Under the pieces are notes generated by a model. That model had not been told where the DNA came from. It was given only the letters and a program-made list of their open reading frames with translations, and ran no database searches. Below are positions 34,530 to 43,846 of a stretch of DNA of 64,000 bases, in pieces. Where the stretch lies: NCBI RefSeq assembly GCF_030733425.1, contig NZ_JASHIZ010000002.1, positions 124,001 to 188,000 of the forward strand. Direction: 5' to 3'. Each line of letters opens with the position of its first letter. The first letter of the stretch is position 1. Source of the DNA: Roseovarius sp. MMSF_3350. GTDB taxonomy: Bacteria > Pseudomonadota > Alphaproteobacteria > Rhodobacterales > Rhodobacteraceae. The translations under genes were made by a program, and so were the position numbers.

Positions 34530-36236
34530 ATGATCAACGCTTATTCCATCGGGTTCGTTCTGACTGCCGGCACCATCCTGGCCGGTGTCGATTACTACGA
34601 CCAGTCCAACAAAGCCGGCTTTTCGCTGGGGCAGATGACGCCCGGCGCCTATATCGAAACGATCCCGAACAGGTTCACCTCAGCAAAGGAAGAGAAACTG
34701 GCCGAACAGGCCGAACGAGAGCGCAAGAGCCGCTGGCGCCAGGGGGGGCAGGTCTACCTGCCCGCCGCGCCCGAGGGATGGGAACGGCGTGCCCTGCTGG
34801 AGGGGGACGACAGCGCGATCCTGCCGCCGGAGGCCGGGCTGGACGGAGCGATGAGCAGCTCTACCGGCAAGGGTTTTCTTCAGCAAATGAACGCCCGCGA
34901 CCACGTCAAGCAACTGAAGGAGCGCGCCGAGCAATCCTGGATCTACCAACGCGGCACGGAAACCGTGTTCGTCGAGGTGCGGCTGGTGGAGCGGCCCAGC
35001 TCGAATTCCCTTATCGGTATCGTGGCCAGCGCAATGGACGGCGTCATGATGGATGCCTTCGAACGCAACGTGGGTTATGGTGTCAACGGTGGTTTCGGAC
35101 TGACCGAGAAGCTGGGACATGACGGCAAGCGGCCCTATCACTTCCGCTACCTCGAAGGGTCGATCGGGTTCGGCCATGAGGTTCACCTGAGGGTTCACGC
35201 CAACGCGTCGAGCGAAGCGACCGAGGAAATCCTGAGCCGGATCGACTATGATGGCCTGAACAACCTGCTGCCGCGCCCAGTGCCCAGCGTCGGGAACGAT
35301 GTCGCTTTGCCGGAAGATATCGACCCGGTCGCACTGAGCTTGGAACTGCACCGCCTGAAATCGGATTTCCTGGGGCTGCGGGCGCGGGAGGCGCAATACA
35401 AGATCGAGAACATTGACACGGGCGCCTTGGTTCTGAACGCCTATTCGATGCGTCTTGGAGGTGCTGACGGGGCTGTCGATATCACCGGGGGCAAGGTCAC
35501 GGACCTGAGCGGACTGATCGAGCTGGGGTTTTATCGTGGGCGCGAGGCCGTCATGGCGGGCAAATCCGCCGAGGAGGTGCAGGACGAGGTCACGCAGATG
35601 GTCGACACCGTGATGATGGTGGCGGATGCCGAGACCGCCGCCGCCGCCGCCCGCGCCGCCAACGCACCCGAACCGGAAATGTCGCCCGAACTGCAGGCCG
35701 AGCTTGCCGCGCTGGGCGGTGCCGCAACCATGCCGGCCACGCCCGGACAATCGTCAGATGCACCCGACACGGCGGCGATTGCCGCCGCCAACCGGGCGCG
35801 GGATATGGAAGCCTCGGCCGGCGGCAAGATCCTGATGCAGGTCGACGAAGCGCAAAGCGACCGCGAGGCGGGCAAGATTTTCTCGAAAGCTATCGATCTT
35901 GTCGCGTTCGAGTCGTTCCGGTCGGCCCGCAACGCCACGGACGAGGAGATGGAGGCGGGAATGGCGATCGCTGCTTCGGGGTTCGAGAGCAAGCACGATC
36001 TGCCGCAGGGCAGTTGCAGCTTCGACATGGGCGCGCTGCGGCTGGAATGCGACACGTCGAAGGGGGTGCAACCCAACGGCCTGCTGTCCAAGCTGATCAG
36101 CGAGGTCACAGGCGGTGAGGAAGGCGCATCGCCGGTCCCACAACGCGAAGAACCGGCGGTCAAGCCCAAGCGGCTGGAGCTGTCGAACGGCAAGGCCGGT
36201 TCCGGGCAGCGCTGCGTCGGAAGCTTCTGCGACTAA
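34530..36236 (+). CDS. Large hypothetical protein with N-terminal membrane anchor (568 aa)
   Basis: I do not recognise this family. The first ~20 residues (AYSIGFVLTAGTILAGVDYY) can form a membrane anchor or uncleaved signal. A charged stretch follows, then a folded-looking middle (FVEVRLVERPSSNSLIGIVASAMDGVM, IDYDGLNNLLPRPVPSVGNDV). An Ala/Glu-rich low-complexity segment spans ~360-440. The C-terminal region carries four cysteines (GSCSFDMGALRLEC, RCVGSFC), which points to an oxidising, extracytoplasmic location. It is followed by a strong terminator and preceded by ggt after 88 bp. Confidence 0.85.
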   Translation: MINAYSIGFVLTAGTILAGVDYYDQSNKAGFSLGQMTPGAYIETIPNRFTSAKEEKLAEQAERERKSRWRQGGQVYLPAAPEGWERRALLEGDDSAILPPEAGLDGAMSSSTGKGFLQQMNARDHVKQLKERAEQSWIYQRGTETVFVEVRLVERPSSNSLIGIVASAMDGVMMDAFERNVGYGVNGGFGLTEKLGHDGKRPYHFRYLEGSIGFGHEVHLRVHANASSEATEEILSRIDYDGLNNLLPRPVPSVGNDVALPEDIDPVALSLELHRLKSDFLGLRAREAQYKIENIDTGALVLNAYSMRLGGADGAVDITGGKVTDLSGLIELGFYRGREAVMAGKSAEEVQDEVTQMVDTVMMVADAETAAAAARAANAPEPEMSPELQAELAALGGAATMPATPGQSSDAPDTAAIAAANRARDMEASAGGKILMQVDEAQSDREAGKIFSKAIDLVAFESFRSARNATDEEMEAGMAIAASGFESKHDLPQGSCSFDMGALRLECDTSKGVQPNGLLSKLISEVTGGEEGASPVPQREEPAVKPKRLELSNGKAGSGQRCVGSFCD

Positions 36237-36262
36237 ATCCGACCTGTCTTAACGAAACCTGA

Positions 36263-36301
36263 ACGCACCGTACCCGAGGATGGGGGCGGTGCGTCGTTTT
36301 T
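36263..36301 (+). terminator. Rho-independent terminator
   Basis: An 8-bp stem ACGCACCG/CGGTGCGT encloses a loop that can itself pair CCC with GGG, and is followed by CGTTTTT. It lies 27 bp after the 568-residue gene and before the FAD/GcvT gene on the same strand, separating the two transcripts. Confidence 0.75.
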
Positions 36302-36388
36302 GTTCCGTGACATGTCGGATGGACCCGCCGCACGTTTACAGGCGTGATAAAACGCACGCCAGCAGACCTGCCAAGGGAGTCGGATGGC

Positions 36389-38896
36389 ATGAAGACCCAA
36401 GTCAAAGCACTGATCGTCGGCGGCGGAGCCGTCGGAACCTCGATTGCCTATCATCTGGCCCGCGCAGGCTGGGAAGACGTCATGCTGATCGAGCGCGACG
36501 AGTTGACCTCCGGCTCGACCTGGCACGCCGCGGGCCTCTTGCCCTATTTCAACATGTCCTATGCGACGACGCATATTCATGACTACTCGATCAAGTTCTA
36601 CAAGACGCTGGAAGAAGAGACCGGACTGAACGCCGGGTTCTCGGTCGTGGGCAACTTGCGCATGGCGCAGAGCAAAGAGCGTATGGATGAATATATGCTT
36701 TACGCCTCGACCGCCGAGACCTGTGGCGTGCCCTATGAGTGGATGACGCCCGCGCAGATCAAGGAGCGCTGGCCGCTGGTCAATACCGACGATCTGGAAG
36801 GTGCGATCTATCACCCGACCGATGGCTACATCAACCCCGCGGACGTCACCATGGCGATGGCCAAGGGCGCGCGTCAGCGCGGCGTGATGATCGAGCGCAA
36901 GTGGCAGGCCGACGGCTTTGAATGGAAGGGCGATCACTGGGATGTCACGCTAACCAAGATGATCGAGAAGGGCGGCAACCTGGTGCCCTCGGAAGAGCAG
37001 ATTGTCGTGTCGGCAGAGCATGTTGTGACCGCCAGCGGCAACCACGCGCAGCGCACCGCGCGGATGCTGGGCATCAAGATGCCGGCAATCCCGGTGGAAC
37101 ACCAGTTCATCGTCACGGAGCCTGATGCCGAACTGGTCAAGTACCGCCAGGACGGCGGCGAAGAGCACCCGGTTCTGCGCGATGCCGACGCCAAGTGGTA
37201 CGTCCGCGAAGAGCGTGGCGGCTGGATCCTTGGCCCTTACGAGCTGAACGCGCCGGCACGGTTCGAATATTCGGTGCCGGACACGTTCCGCGCCGACCTC
37301 TTCCCGCTGGATCTGGAGCGGATCGAGGAAGAATACATGTCGATGATCCACCGGATCCCGTCGACGGAAACCGTTGGTTTGAAAGACGATTACAACGGCC
37401 CGATCTGCTATACACCCGATGGCAACCCGCTGGTCGGTCCCGCGCCGGGGCTTCGCAACATGTGGCTGGCCGAGGGCTTCAGCTTTGGCATCACCGCCGC
37501 GGGCGGCACCGGGTATTACCTGGCGCAGCTGATGGTCGAGGGCGAGGCCGAGATCGACATGGCGAGCCTTGATCCCAAGCGGTATTCCTCGGGCTGGATG
37601 ACGACCGAGTTCGCCGCGCGCAAGAACGAGGAAGCCTACGAGCACGTCTATATCCTGCACCATCCGGACGAGGAGCGGCCCGCTTGCCGCCCGCTGCGCA
37701 CGGCGCCCGCCTATGACCGGCAAAAGGCACGCGGCGCGCAGTTCGGGTTCGTCAACGGCTGGGAAAGACCCAACTATTTCGGGCCCTTGGATGCGCCGGA
37801 CAGCTTTGACCACGATGCGCGGTCCTTCCGTCGCGGCGGCTGGTGGGAGCACACCAAGGCCGAGGCAGAGGCGGTGCGAAATGGTGTGGGCCTGATCGAT
37901 GCGACGGCATTTACCAAGCACGTGGTGAAGGGGCCCGGAGCGACGGCATTCCTCGATTGGTTCACCTGCAACAAGCTGCCCAAGGTGGGCCGCATCAACC
38001 TGACCTATGCGCTGACCGATCATGGCACGACGCGCACGGAATACACCATCGTCCGAACCGGTGAGAATGCGTATTATTGTGTCTCGGCAGGGGCCTGGAC
38101 GGAATACGACGCCGATTACCTGCGCAAGGCGGCCGAAGAGAAGGCCGAGGAGTTCGGGTATATCGAGATCCAGGACGTCACCAGCCAATGGGGTGTGTTC
38201 GCCATCGCGGGGCCGAAATCGCGCGATGTGCTGAACGAGGTCATCAAGGACGCCGATCCGGCTACGGCCTTGAACAACAAGCGTTTTCCGTGGCTGTCGT
38301 GCCGCGAGATCGAGCTGGGCATGTGTCCGGTGAAGGCGATCCGCGTGGCCTATACCGGCGAGCTGGGATGGGAGCTGCATCATCCGATGGAGATGCAGAA
38401 CTACCTGTTCGACCTGCTGGAAAAGGCGGGCGAGAAACACGGGATGAAGCTGGTCGGTGCCCGCGCGCAGAACTGGCTGCGGCAGGAGAAATCCTATCGC
38501 GCCTTCGGCAACGAGCTGGGCCGCGATGCGACCCCGCTGGAGGCCGATCTGCCGCGCTTTGTCGATCTGGACAAGGACTTCCACGGCAAGGATAAATTGC
38601 AGGAGACGGGTGTCCGCTCGAAGTGCTGCACTCTGCTGATCGACGGGCCGCAGGATGCCGATCCGTGGGGTCGCGAGGTGCTCTATACCGAGGACGGCAC
38701 GCGGGTCGGGCGGCTGACCTCGGGCGGGTATTCGGTGCATTTCGGCAAGTCGATCGGGATGGGATATGTCACGCCTGATCTGGCGGTGGAGGGCACCAGG
38801 CTGAAGGTCAAGATGTTCGACAAGCTGTGGGACGCGACCGTGACCTGCGACAGCCCCTACGATCCGAAGAACGAGACCATCCGCAAGGATGGGTGA
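36389..38896 (+). CDS. FAD-dependent dimethylglycine/sarcosine-dehydrogenase-like enzyme fused to GcvT
   Basis: An 835-residue two-domain enzyme. The N-terminal DAO domain has the FAD motif LIVGGGAVGTSIAYHLA and STWHAAGLL, where His46 matches the covalent-flavin histidine of dimethylglycine dehydrogenase. A linker domain and a C-terminal GcvT aminomethyltransferase domain (~430-830) would pass the one-carbon unit to tetrahydrofolate. It oxidatively demethylates an N-methyl glycine-type substrate in the cytoplasm. ATG 36389 follows AAGGGAGT. It is monocistronic by context. The precise substrate (dimethylglycine, sarcosine or a relative) cannot be read from sequence. Confidence 0.92.
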   Translation: MKTQVKALIVGGGAVGTSIAYHLARAGWEDVMLIERDELTSGSTWHAAGLLPYFNMSYATTHIHDYSIKFYKTLEEETGLNAGFSVVGNLRMAQSKERMDEYMLYASTAETCGVPYEWMTPAQIKERWPLVNTDDLEGAIYHPTDGYINPADVTMAMAKGARQRGVMIERKWQADGFEWKGDHWDVTLTKMIEKGGNLVPSEEQIVVSAEHVVTASGNHAQRTARMLGIKMPAIPVEHQFIVTEPDAELVKYRQDGGEEHPVLRDADAKWYVREERGGWILGPYELNAPARFEYSVPDTFRADLFPLDLERIEEEYMSMIHRIPSTETVGLKDDYNGPICYTPDGNPLVGPAPGLRNMWLAEGFSFGITAAGGTGYYLAQLMVEGEAEIDMASLDPKRYSSGWMTTEFAARKNEEAYEHVYILHHPDEERPACRPLRTAPAYDRQKARGAQFGFVNGWERPNYFGPLDAPDSFDHDARSFRRGGWWEHTKAEAEAVRNGVGLIDATAFTKHVVKGPGATAFLDWFTCNKLPKVGRINLTYALTDHGTTRTEYTIVRTGENAYYCVSAGAWTEYDADYLRKAAEEKAEEFGYIEIQDVTSQWGVFAIAGPKSRDVLNEVIKDADPATALNNKRFPWLSCREIELGMCPVKAIRVAYTGELGWELHHPMEMQNYLFDLLEKAGEKHGMKLVGARAQNWLRQEKSYRAFGNELGRDATPLEADLPRFVDLDKDFHGKDKLQETGVRSKCCTLLIDGPQDADPWGREVLYTEDGTRVGRLTSGGYSVHFGKSIGMGYVTPDLAVEGTRLKVKMFDKLWDATVTCDSPYDPKNETIRKDG

Positions 38897-39038
38897 GGGG
38901 TGCGCGACCCGGGGTGTTAACGGCTGAAACCCGTGTCGGTATCACGTCGGTATTTCAGTGGTAACGCGTCGGTGCCTTTCGCGCCGGCGCGTTTCTTAAT
39001 GGAGCGTTCGGGACGGACCGGTGGATTTCGCCCTGGAG

Positions 39039-39059
39039 GTCCCGGGTCAGGCCCGGGAC
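39039..39059. repeat. 21-bp hairpin repeat, copy 1
   Basis: Perfect hairpin GTCCCGGG-TCAGG-CCCGGGAC, identical to the copy at 40530-40550. It sits between the FAD/GcvT gene and the GH25 gene. Palindromes with a pyrimidine-AGG type loop are dispersed in many alphaproteobacterial genomes. Confidence 0.8.
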
Positions 39060-39070
39060 GGGGTAGGCCG

Positions 39071-39817
39071 TCAGCGGGTGCGCGCCCGAAGCCAGCGCTG
39101 CCAGGTGGCGCGGTTGCCGGCGAAGACGTTGATGTCGACGCCGCCGCCGACGCCCGGCACCACGCCGGTGCCGGTATATTGCCAAAAGCTCCAGCTTTGG
39201 CCGGGATAGGTGGTGGCGAGCGTGCGGGCGGTGGAGCGCAGCCAGAACTCCTCGTTCAGCTGGCCGATGCCGGTCTGGCGGTAGAATTCGAGCGTGGTGT
39301 AGATGATCGGGCGCTGGCCGTAGTGCCGCTCGAGGATGTCCATGAAGACGCGGGCCTGGCGGCGGACCTCGGCCCCCGGCGGGCGGGTGGTGCAGGTCGG
39401 TGAATAGGGGTTCCATTCCAGGTCGATCACCGGGGGCAGGGCGCCCCCCTCATTCGGGACGTTGCGGATGAACCAGCGGGCCTGCACCTCGGGCGGGGTG
39501 CAGAAATAGTAGAAGTGATAGGCGCCGCGGGCGACGCCGGCCCGGGCCGCGCCGCTCCAGTTTTGGGCGAACTTGGGGTCGAGGCGGTCGCCGCCCTCGG
39601 TGGCCTTGATGAAGGCGAATTCGATGCCGGACTGGCGGACGCTGGCCCAGTCGATATCGTTCTGGAAGCGGGAGACGTCTATGCCGTGAATGTCGTAGTT
39701 CCAGGGCGGCGGGCCATCCCACTCAACGGGGTCGTTGTCGCCGAAGCGCGGCCCGGCGCAGGCGGCTGTCAGGGTGAGGATGCAAAAGGCCAGCGCCGCG
39801 ACGAGAAACCGGATCAT
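39071..39817 (-). CDS. GH25 lysozyme-like lipoprotein
   Basis: A 248-residue glycoside hydrolase family 25 protein. A hydrophobic leader ends in a lipobox-like TLTAAC. Catalytic features are HGIDVSRFQNDIDWASV, FAFIKATEGG, AYHFYYFC and PPVIDLEWNPY, with the terminal SWSFWQYTGTGVVPGVGGGVDINVF. It should cut peptidoglycan beta-1,4 bonds in the periplasm. ATG 39817 overlaps the stop of the DUF938 gene. Downstream lies the hairpin repeat at 39039. Confidence 0.92.
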   Translation of the reverse strand: MIRFLVAALAFCILTLTAACAGPRFGDNDPVEWDGPPPWNYDIHGIDVSRFQNDIDWASVRQSGIEFAFIKATEGGDRLDPKFAQNWSGAARAGVARGAYHFYYFCTPPEVQARWFIRNVPNEGGALPPVIDLEWNPYSPTCTTRPPGAEVRRQARVFMDILERHYGQRPIIYTTLEFYRQTGIGQLNEEFWLRSTARTLATTYPGQSWSFWQYTGTGVVPGVGGGVDINVFAGNRATWQRWLRARTR

Positions 39818-40473
39818 GACGTCTCCTGTGATCGTACCATTACAAGGGCCAGGTTGTTGGCCGGCATTTCGGTGCGTGCGGCGACGGCCAGCCCTGACTC
39901 GTGCGCCCAACGTAACATGTCGGTGTCGTTCTTGTAGCCCGCTTCCGGGTGATCGGCGCGGATGGCGGCATCGAAACGCGCATCGCCTTCGGACGTGGCC
40001 CGGCCGTTGCGCAGGAACGGGCCGTAGACGATGAAACGGCCCGTTGGGGAGAGGGCGCGGGATGCCTCGGCGATGAGAGTTCGGGCGGCGGAGGTCGAGA
40101 CCAGGTGCAGGAGGTTGACCAGCAGGATGAGGTCAAAGCCGTTGTGGGTGGCGGACCAGCCGGGTTGGGTGGCGTCGAGGTGGACAGGCGGCCGTATGGT
40201 GCCCTCGGGTGCGTCGGTGGACCATGCGGCGATGGAGGCGCGGCGTTCTTCGACGATCTCGGTCGGCTGCCAGATGAGGCCGGGCAGATGGGTTGCGAAA
40301 TGGGTGACGTGCTGGCCGGTGCCGGAGGCGATTTCCAGCGCGGTGCCAGAGGCGGGAGCATGGGAGCGCAACAGGTCGAGGATCGCGTCGGCGTTGCGTT
40401 CGGCGGCGGGGGCGTGCAGGCGTGCGCCTGTCCCCTGGTGGGCGACGGAGATGCGGGGCGGCGTGTCGGTCAT
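39814..40473 (-). CDS. DUF938 SAM-dependent methyltransferase-like protein
   Basis: A 219-residue protein of the DUF938 family. The SAM motif ALEIASGTGQHVTHFATHLP lies near residue 45 and WQPTEIVEERRASI follows. The NGFDLILLVNLLHLV and GRFIVYGPFLRNGR segments are typical. The target is unknown. It starts at ATG 40473; longer frames run through the hairpin repeat at 40530. It is coupled by 4-nt overlap to the GH25 gene. Confidence 0.88.
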   Translation of the reverse strand: MTDTPPRISVAHQGTGARLHAPAAERNADAILDLLRSHAPASGTALEIASGTGQHVTHFATHLPGLIWQPTEIVEERRASIAAWSTDAPEGTIRPPVHLDATQPGWSATHNGFDLILLVNLLHLVSTSAARTLIAEASRALSPTGRFIVYGPFLRNGRATSEGDARFDAAIRADHPEAGYKNDTDMLRWAHESGLAVAARTEMPANNLALVMVRSQETS

Positions 40474-40529
40474 AATGACAGTTGGGACGGGATCGGTGCG
40501 GGGTGCAAGGGGGATTCCGACAGCCAGAG

Positions 40530-40550
40530 GTCCCGGGTCAGGCCCGGGAC
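40530..40550. repeat. 21-bp hairpin repeat, copy 2
   Basis: Identical to the element at 39039-39059: 8-bp arms GTCCCGGG/CCCGGGAC around loop TCAGG. It lies 57 bp upstream of the DUF938 gene, so the two copies bracket the DUF938-GH25 pair. Confidence 0.8.
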
Positions 40551-40595
40551 GGGTCGGCGCGGAATGATCGCCGGTGTCTGCAGACGGCAAGGCGC

Positions 40596-40642
40596 GTGGG
40601 TTTCACCCACCCTTTGAGACGCCCCGCCGGGTAGGGCGGGGC
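40596..40642 (-). terminator. Two hairpins downstream of the BMP gene
   Basis: GCCCCGCC/GGCGGGGC (40621-40642) and GTGGGT-TTC-ACCCAC (40596-40610) follow the stop of the substrate-binding protein gene. There is no long T run, so termination strength is uncertain; they may equally stabilise the mRNA end. Confidence 0.4.
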
Positions 40643-40650
40643 TTTGACGT

Positions 40651-41724
40651 TTAGTTCGGGATCTCGGCGGTGAGACCTTCGACGAAGAAATCCATGCCCA
40701 GCAGCGTGGCGTCATCGGCCACTTCGCCATCGGCCAGCCAGGGCGTGCCGTCCTGCTTGTTCAGCGGGCCGGTGAAGGGGTGGTATTCGCCCGCCGCGAT
40801 GGCCTCTATCATCGCCAGCGCCTCTTCTCTCACGTCCGCCGGCACCGCGTCGGTGATCTCGCCGATCTCGACCATGCCGGGGGCGATGCCGTCCCATGTC
40901 TCGGTGCTTTCCCAGGTGCCGTCGATCACGGCCTGGGTGCGGGCGATGTAGTAGGGCGCCCAGTTGTCGATGATGGAACTGACGCGCGGCGTGGGCTTGT
41001 ACTCGGCCATGTCGGAGGCCTGACCGAAGGTGATGACGTCACCGGCCTTTTCCGCCGCGGCCTGCGGTGCGGTCGAGTCGGTATGTTGCAGGATCACGTC
41101 GGCGCCCTGGTCGATGAGGGCGGTGGCCGCGTCGGCCTCTTTCGGGGGGTCGAACCAGGTGTAGGCCCAGATCACCTTGAACTCGACCTCCGGGTTCACC
41201 TTGCGCGCGTGGATATAGGCGGCGTTGATGCCGCGGATCACCTCGGGGATGGGGAAGGAGGCGATGTAGCCGATGATGTTCGACTCCGTCATCTTGCCGG
41301 CGATATGGCCCTGGATCGCGCGGCCCTCGTAGAAGCGGGCGGAGTAGACCGAGACGTTGTCTGCGGTCTTGAAGCCGGTGGCGTGCTCGAACTTCACGTC
41401 CGGGAATTTCTGCGCGACGGCCATGGTGGCGTCCATGAAGCCGAAGGAGGTGGTGAAGATCAGGTCCGCGCCCTGCAGGGCCATCTGGGTGATGGCCCGC
41501 TCGGCATCGGCGCCTTCGGGCACGCTTTCGCGGAACACGGTTTCGACCTGGTCGCCGAAGTGTTCCTCGACCGCGAGGCGGCCCTGGTCGTGTTCATAGG
41601 TCCAGCCGCCGTCGCCGACGGGGCCGACGTAGATGAAGCCGACCTTGGTCTTGTCCTGCGCCAGCGCGGGCAGGGCGAGGCCGAGCGTCAGGGCGGCGGC
41701 GCCGAGGATGCGGGTGAGGGTCAT
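40651..41724 (-). CDS. BMP-family ABC transporter substrate-binding protein
   Basis: A 357-residue periplasmic protein with a Sec signal (MTLTRILGAAALTLGLALPALAQ). BMP/PnrA landmarks include VGFIYVGPVGDGGWTYEHDQGR, IFTTSFGFMDATMAVAQKFPDVKFEHATG and GYIASFPIPEVIRGINAAY. Such proteins capture nucleosides or related purine compounds for the BmpA-type importer. A GGGA site precedes ATG 41724. It follows the permease gene with 28 bp between coding ends and is the last gene of the transporter operon. Confidence 0.93.
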   Translation of the reverse strand: MTLTRILGAAALTLGLALPALAQDKTKVGFIYVGPVGDGGWTYEHDQGRLAVEEHFGDQVETVFRESVPEGADAERAITQMALQGADLIFTTSFGFMDATMAVAQKFPDVKFEHATGFKTADNVSVYSARFYEGRAIQGHIAGKMTESNIIGYIASFPIPEVIRGINAAYIHARKVNPEVEFKVIWAYTWFDPPKEADAATALIDQGADVILQHTDSTAPQAAAEKAGDVITFGQASDMAEYKPTPRVSSIIDNWAPYYIARTQAVIDGTWESTETWDGIAPGMVEIGEITDAVPADVREEALAMIEAIAAGEYHPFTGPLNKQDGTPWLADGEVADDATLLGMDFFVEGLTAEIPN

Positions 41725-41752
41725 TGAGATCTCCCTGTTGGTGTGGTTGGCC

Positions 41753-42673
41753 TCACTCGGAGGCATGGAACATGCGGCCCAGCGAGCCGGGCGCGCGGGA
41801 TTTGTCGCCCGACATGATGACCAGCACGAGAATGGTGATCAAGTAGGGCGACATGGAAAGGTATTCCGCCGGGATCGGGATGCCGGTGGGCTGAAGGTTG
41901 AGTTGCAGCACCGAAATGCCGCCGAAGAGCCAGGCACCTAATAGGACGCGGCCGGCCTTCCAACTGGCGAAGACGACGAGGGCCAGCGCGATCCAGCCGT
42001 ATCCGGCGGTCATGCCTTCGGTCCATTGCGGCACGCGCACGAGGGAGAGGTAGGCGCCGCCCAGCCCCGCGCAGGCGCCGCCGAAAAGGATCGCCAGCAG
42101 GCGGACGCGCACGACCTTGTAGCCCAGCGCGTGGGCGGCGTCGTGGTTCTCGCCCACCGCGCGCAGGATCAGGCCCAGCCTCGTGTATTTCAGCATCGCC
42201 CAGACGGCCGCCACAAGGGCGAGGGCGAGATAGACCATGAGGTCGTGGGAAAAGAGGATGGGGCCGACGATGGGCAGGTCCGACAGGACGGGGATATCGA
42301 GCGCGCGCGTGGGCGGCGGCTTGATGCCCTGGTAGCCCTGGCCCAGCAGAGCGCTGAGCCCGAGGCCGAAAAGCGTGAGGGCAAGGCCCGAGGCGACCTG
42401 GTTGGCCAGGGCGAACTGGGTCAGAAAGCCGAAGAGCAGCGCCAGCACCGCCCCGCCAAGGGCGGCTGCCACGAAGCCCACGAATGGCGAGCCGGTGTTG
42501 ACCGCGATGGCGAAACCGCAGATCGCGCCGGTGATCATCATGCCCTCGACCCCGAGATTGAGCACGCCCGCACGCTCCACGACAAGTTCGCCGATCGCGG
42601 CCAGCAGGATCGGGGTGGAGGCCACGATGAGCGACGCCAGAAGCAGCGTGGGATTGATCGCGGAGAGGTCCAT
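41753..42673 (-). CDS. BMP-type ABC transporter permease (second)
   Basis: A 306-residue permease of the branched-chain/ribose type with eight to nine helices. Signatures: ERAGVLNLGVEGMMITGAICGF, QVASGLALTLFGLGLSALLGQ and RLGLILRAVGENHDAAHALGY. It pairs with the permease at 42674, which ends directly next to its start (ATG 42673). Together with the ATPase and binding protein it forms a nucleoside-type importer. Confidence 0.93.
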   Translation of the reverse strand: MDLSAINPTLLLASLIVASTPILLAAIGELVVERAGVLNLGVEGMMITGAICGFAIAVNTGSPFVGFVAAALGGAVLALLFGFLTQFALANQVASGLALTLFGLGLSALLGQGYQGIKPPPTRALDIPVLSDLPIVGPILFSHDLMVYLALALVAAVWAMLKYTRLGLILRAVGENHDAAHALGYKVVRVRLLAILFGGACAGLGGAYLSLVRVPQWTEGMTAGYGWIALALVVFASWKAGRVLLGAWLFGGISVLQLNLQPTGIPIPAEYLSMSPYLITILVLVIMSGDKSRAPGSLGRMFHASE

Positions 42674-43756
42674 CTAGGCCACCTCCGCCGTTTTCCAGCG
42701 CAGGCGGAAATGGGTCAGCATGTCGACCGCCAGCAGGAAGAAGAGCAGCATGCCCTGGAACATCTGGATGGCGGCGGCGGGCAGGCCGAGATTGGATTCA
42801 GCGGTTTCGCCGCCGATATAGGTGAGCGCCATCAAAAGCCCTGCGAGCAGGATGCCGACAGGGTGCAACCGGCCCAGGAAGGCCACGATGATCGCGGTAA
42901 AGCCGTAGCCCACGTTGAAGTCGATGCTGACCTGCCCGGCGGGGCCCGCGACCTCGAACAGGCCGGCAAGGCCCGCGAGCGCGCCGGAAAGGCCGAGGCA
43001 GATCAGGGTCAGGCGCGCGGGGGCCACGCCCGCGAATCGCGCGGCGCGCGGCGCCTGTCCCGCCAGCCTGATGTGAAAGCCCAGAACGTGCCGCGTGAGC
43101 AGGATATAGGCGAAGATCACGGCGATGAGCGCGGCGACGACCCCCCAGTGAATGCCGGTATTGGCGAAAAGCTCGGCATTGTGGGCCGAAGGATAGTCGC
43201 GCAGGTTGCGCGAGCCGGGAAAGCCGCGGCCCTCGGGATTGCGCAAGAGGCCCAGCGCCATCTTGGCCAGCAATTGCTCGGCCACGTAGACCAGCATCAG
43301 CGACACGAGGATCTCGTTGGTGCCGAAACGCACCTTCAGAAGGCCCGGGATCATCGCCCAGGCCCAGCCGCCCAAAGCGCCGGCGAGAACCATCAGGGGG
43401 AAGATCAGCATCGACTCGGCGGGATAGAAGGCAAGGCCCACGCCGGCGCCGGTGAGCGCGCCGATGATGTACTGCCCCTCGGCGCCGATATTCCAGATAT
43501 TCGCGCGGAATCCCAGCGCGAGGCCGATGGCGATGAGGATCAGGGGCGCGGCCTTTACCAGCAGTTGCGGGCGGTAATAGGAGGCGAACTCGCCGAAAAG
43601 CGGCTCCCAGAAGATCGTCCGGATGGCCTCGACGGGGTCCTGGCCCAGTGCCGCGAACATCGCCCCCCCGGCGATCATGGTGATCACCACGGCAAGTACG
43701 GGCGCAACAGCGGACCATGTGCGGGAGGGCTGGGGGCGGCGCTCGAGTGTCAGCAC
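42674..43756 (-). CDS. BMP-type ABC transporter permease (first)
   Basis: A 360-residue inner-membrane permease. The conserved GFRANIWNIGAEGQYIIGALTGAG and RFGTNEILVSLMLVYVAEQLL stretches identify the YufP-like subunit. The C-terminal helices include NVGYGFTAIIVAFLGRLHPVGI. The stop is immediately followed by the next permease. The first gene of the operon, the ATPase, ends 90 bp upstream. Confidence 0.93.
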   Translation of the reverse strand: MLTLERRPQPSRTWSAVAPVLAVVITMIAGGAMFAALGQDPVEAIRTIFWEPLFGEFASYYRPQLLVKAAPLILIAIGLALGFRANIWNIGAEGQYIIGALTGAGVGLAFYPAESMLIFPLMVLAGALGGWAWAMIPGLLKVRFGTNEILVSLMLVYVAEQLLAKMALGLLRNPEGRGFPGSRNLRDYPSAHNAELFANTGIHWGVVAALIAVIFAYILLTRHVLGFHIRLAGQAPRAARFAGVAPARLTLICLGLSGALAGLAGLFEVAGPAGQVSIDFNVGYGFTAIIVAFLGRLHPVGILLAGLLMALTYIGGETAESNLGLPAAAIQMFQGMLLFFLLAVDMLTHFRLRWKTAEVA

Positions 43757-43846
43757 GGGGGGCGTCCCGAGCGGAGGGCGAAATGCCGTTTCTTCCTCTG
43801 GCCGAAAATATCCCCGCCGGAGGCAAGAAACTCTTTTCGCGCGGGC

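Noticed and set aside
36389-38896. DMSP demethylase (DmdA)
   Set aside because: DmdA is a GcvT-like protein without the N-terminal FAD oxidase. This protein has a complete DAO domain with the covalent-FAD histidine, so a dimethylglycine/sarcosine-type dehydrogenase fits better.
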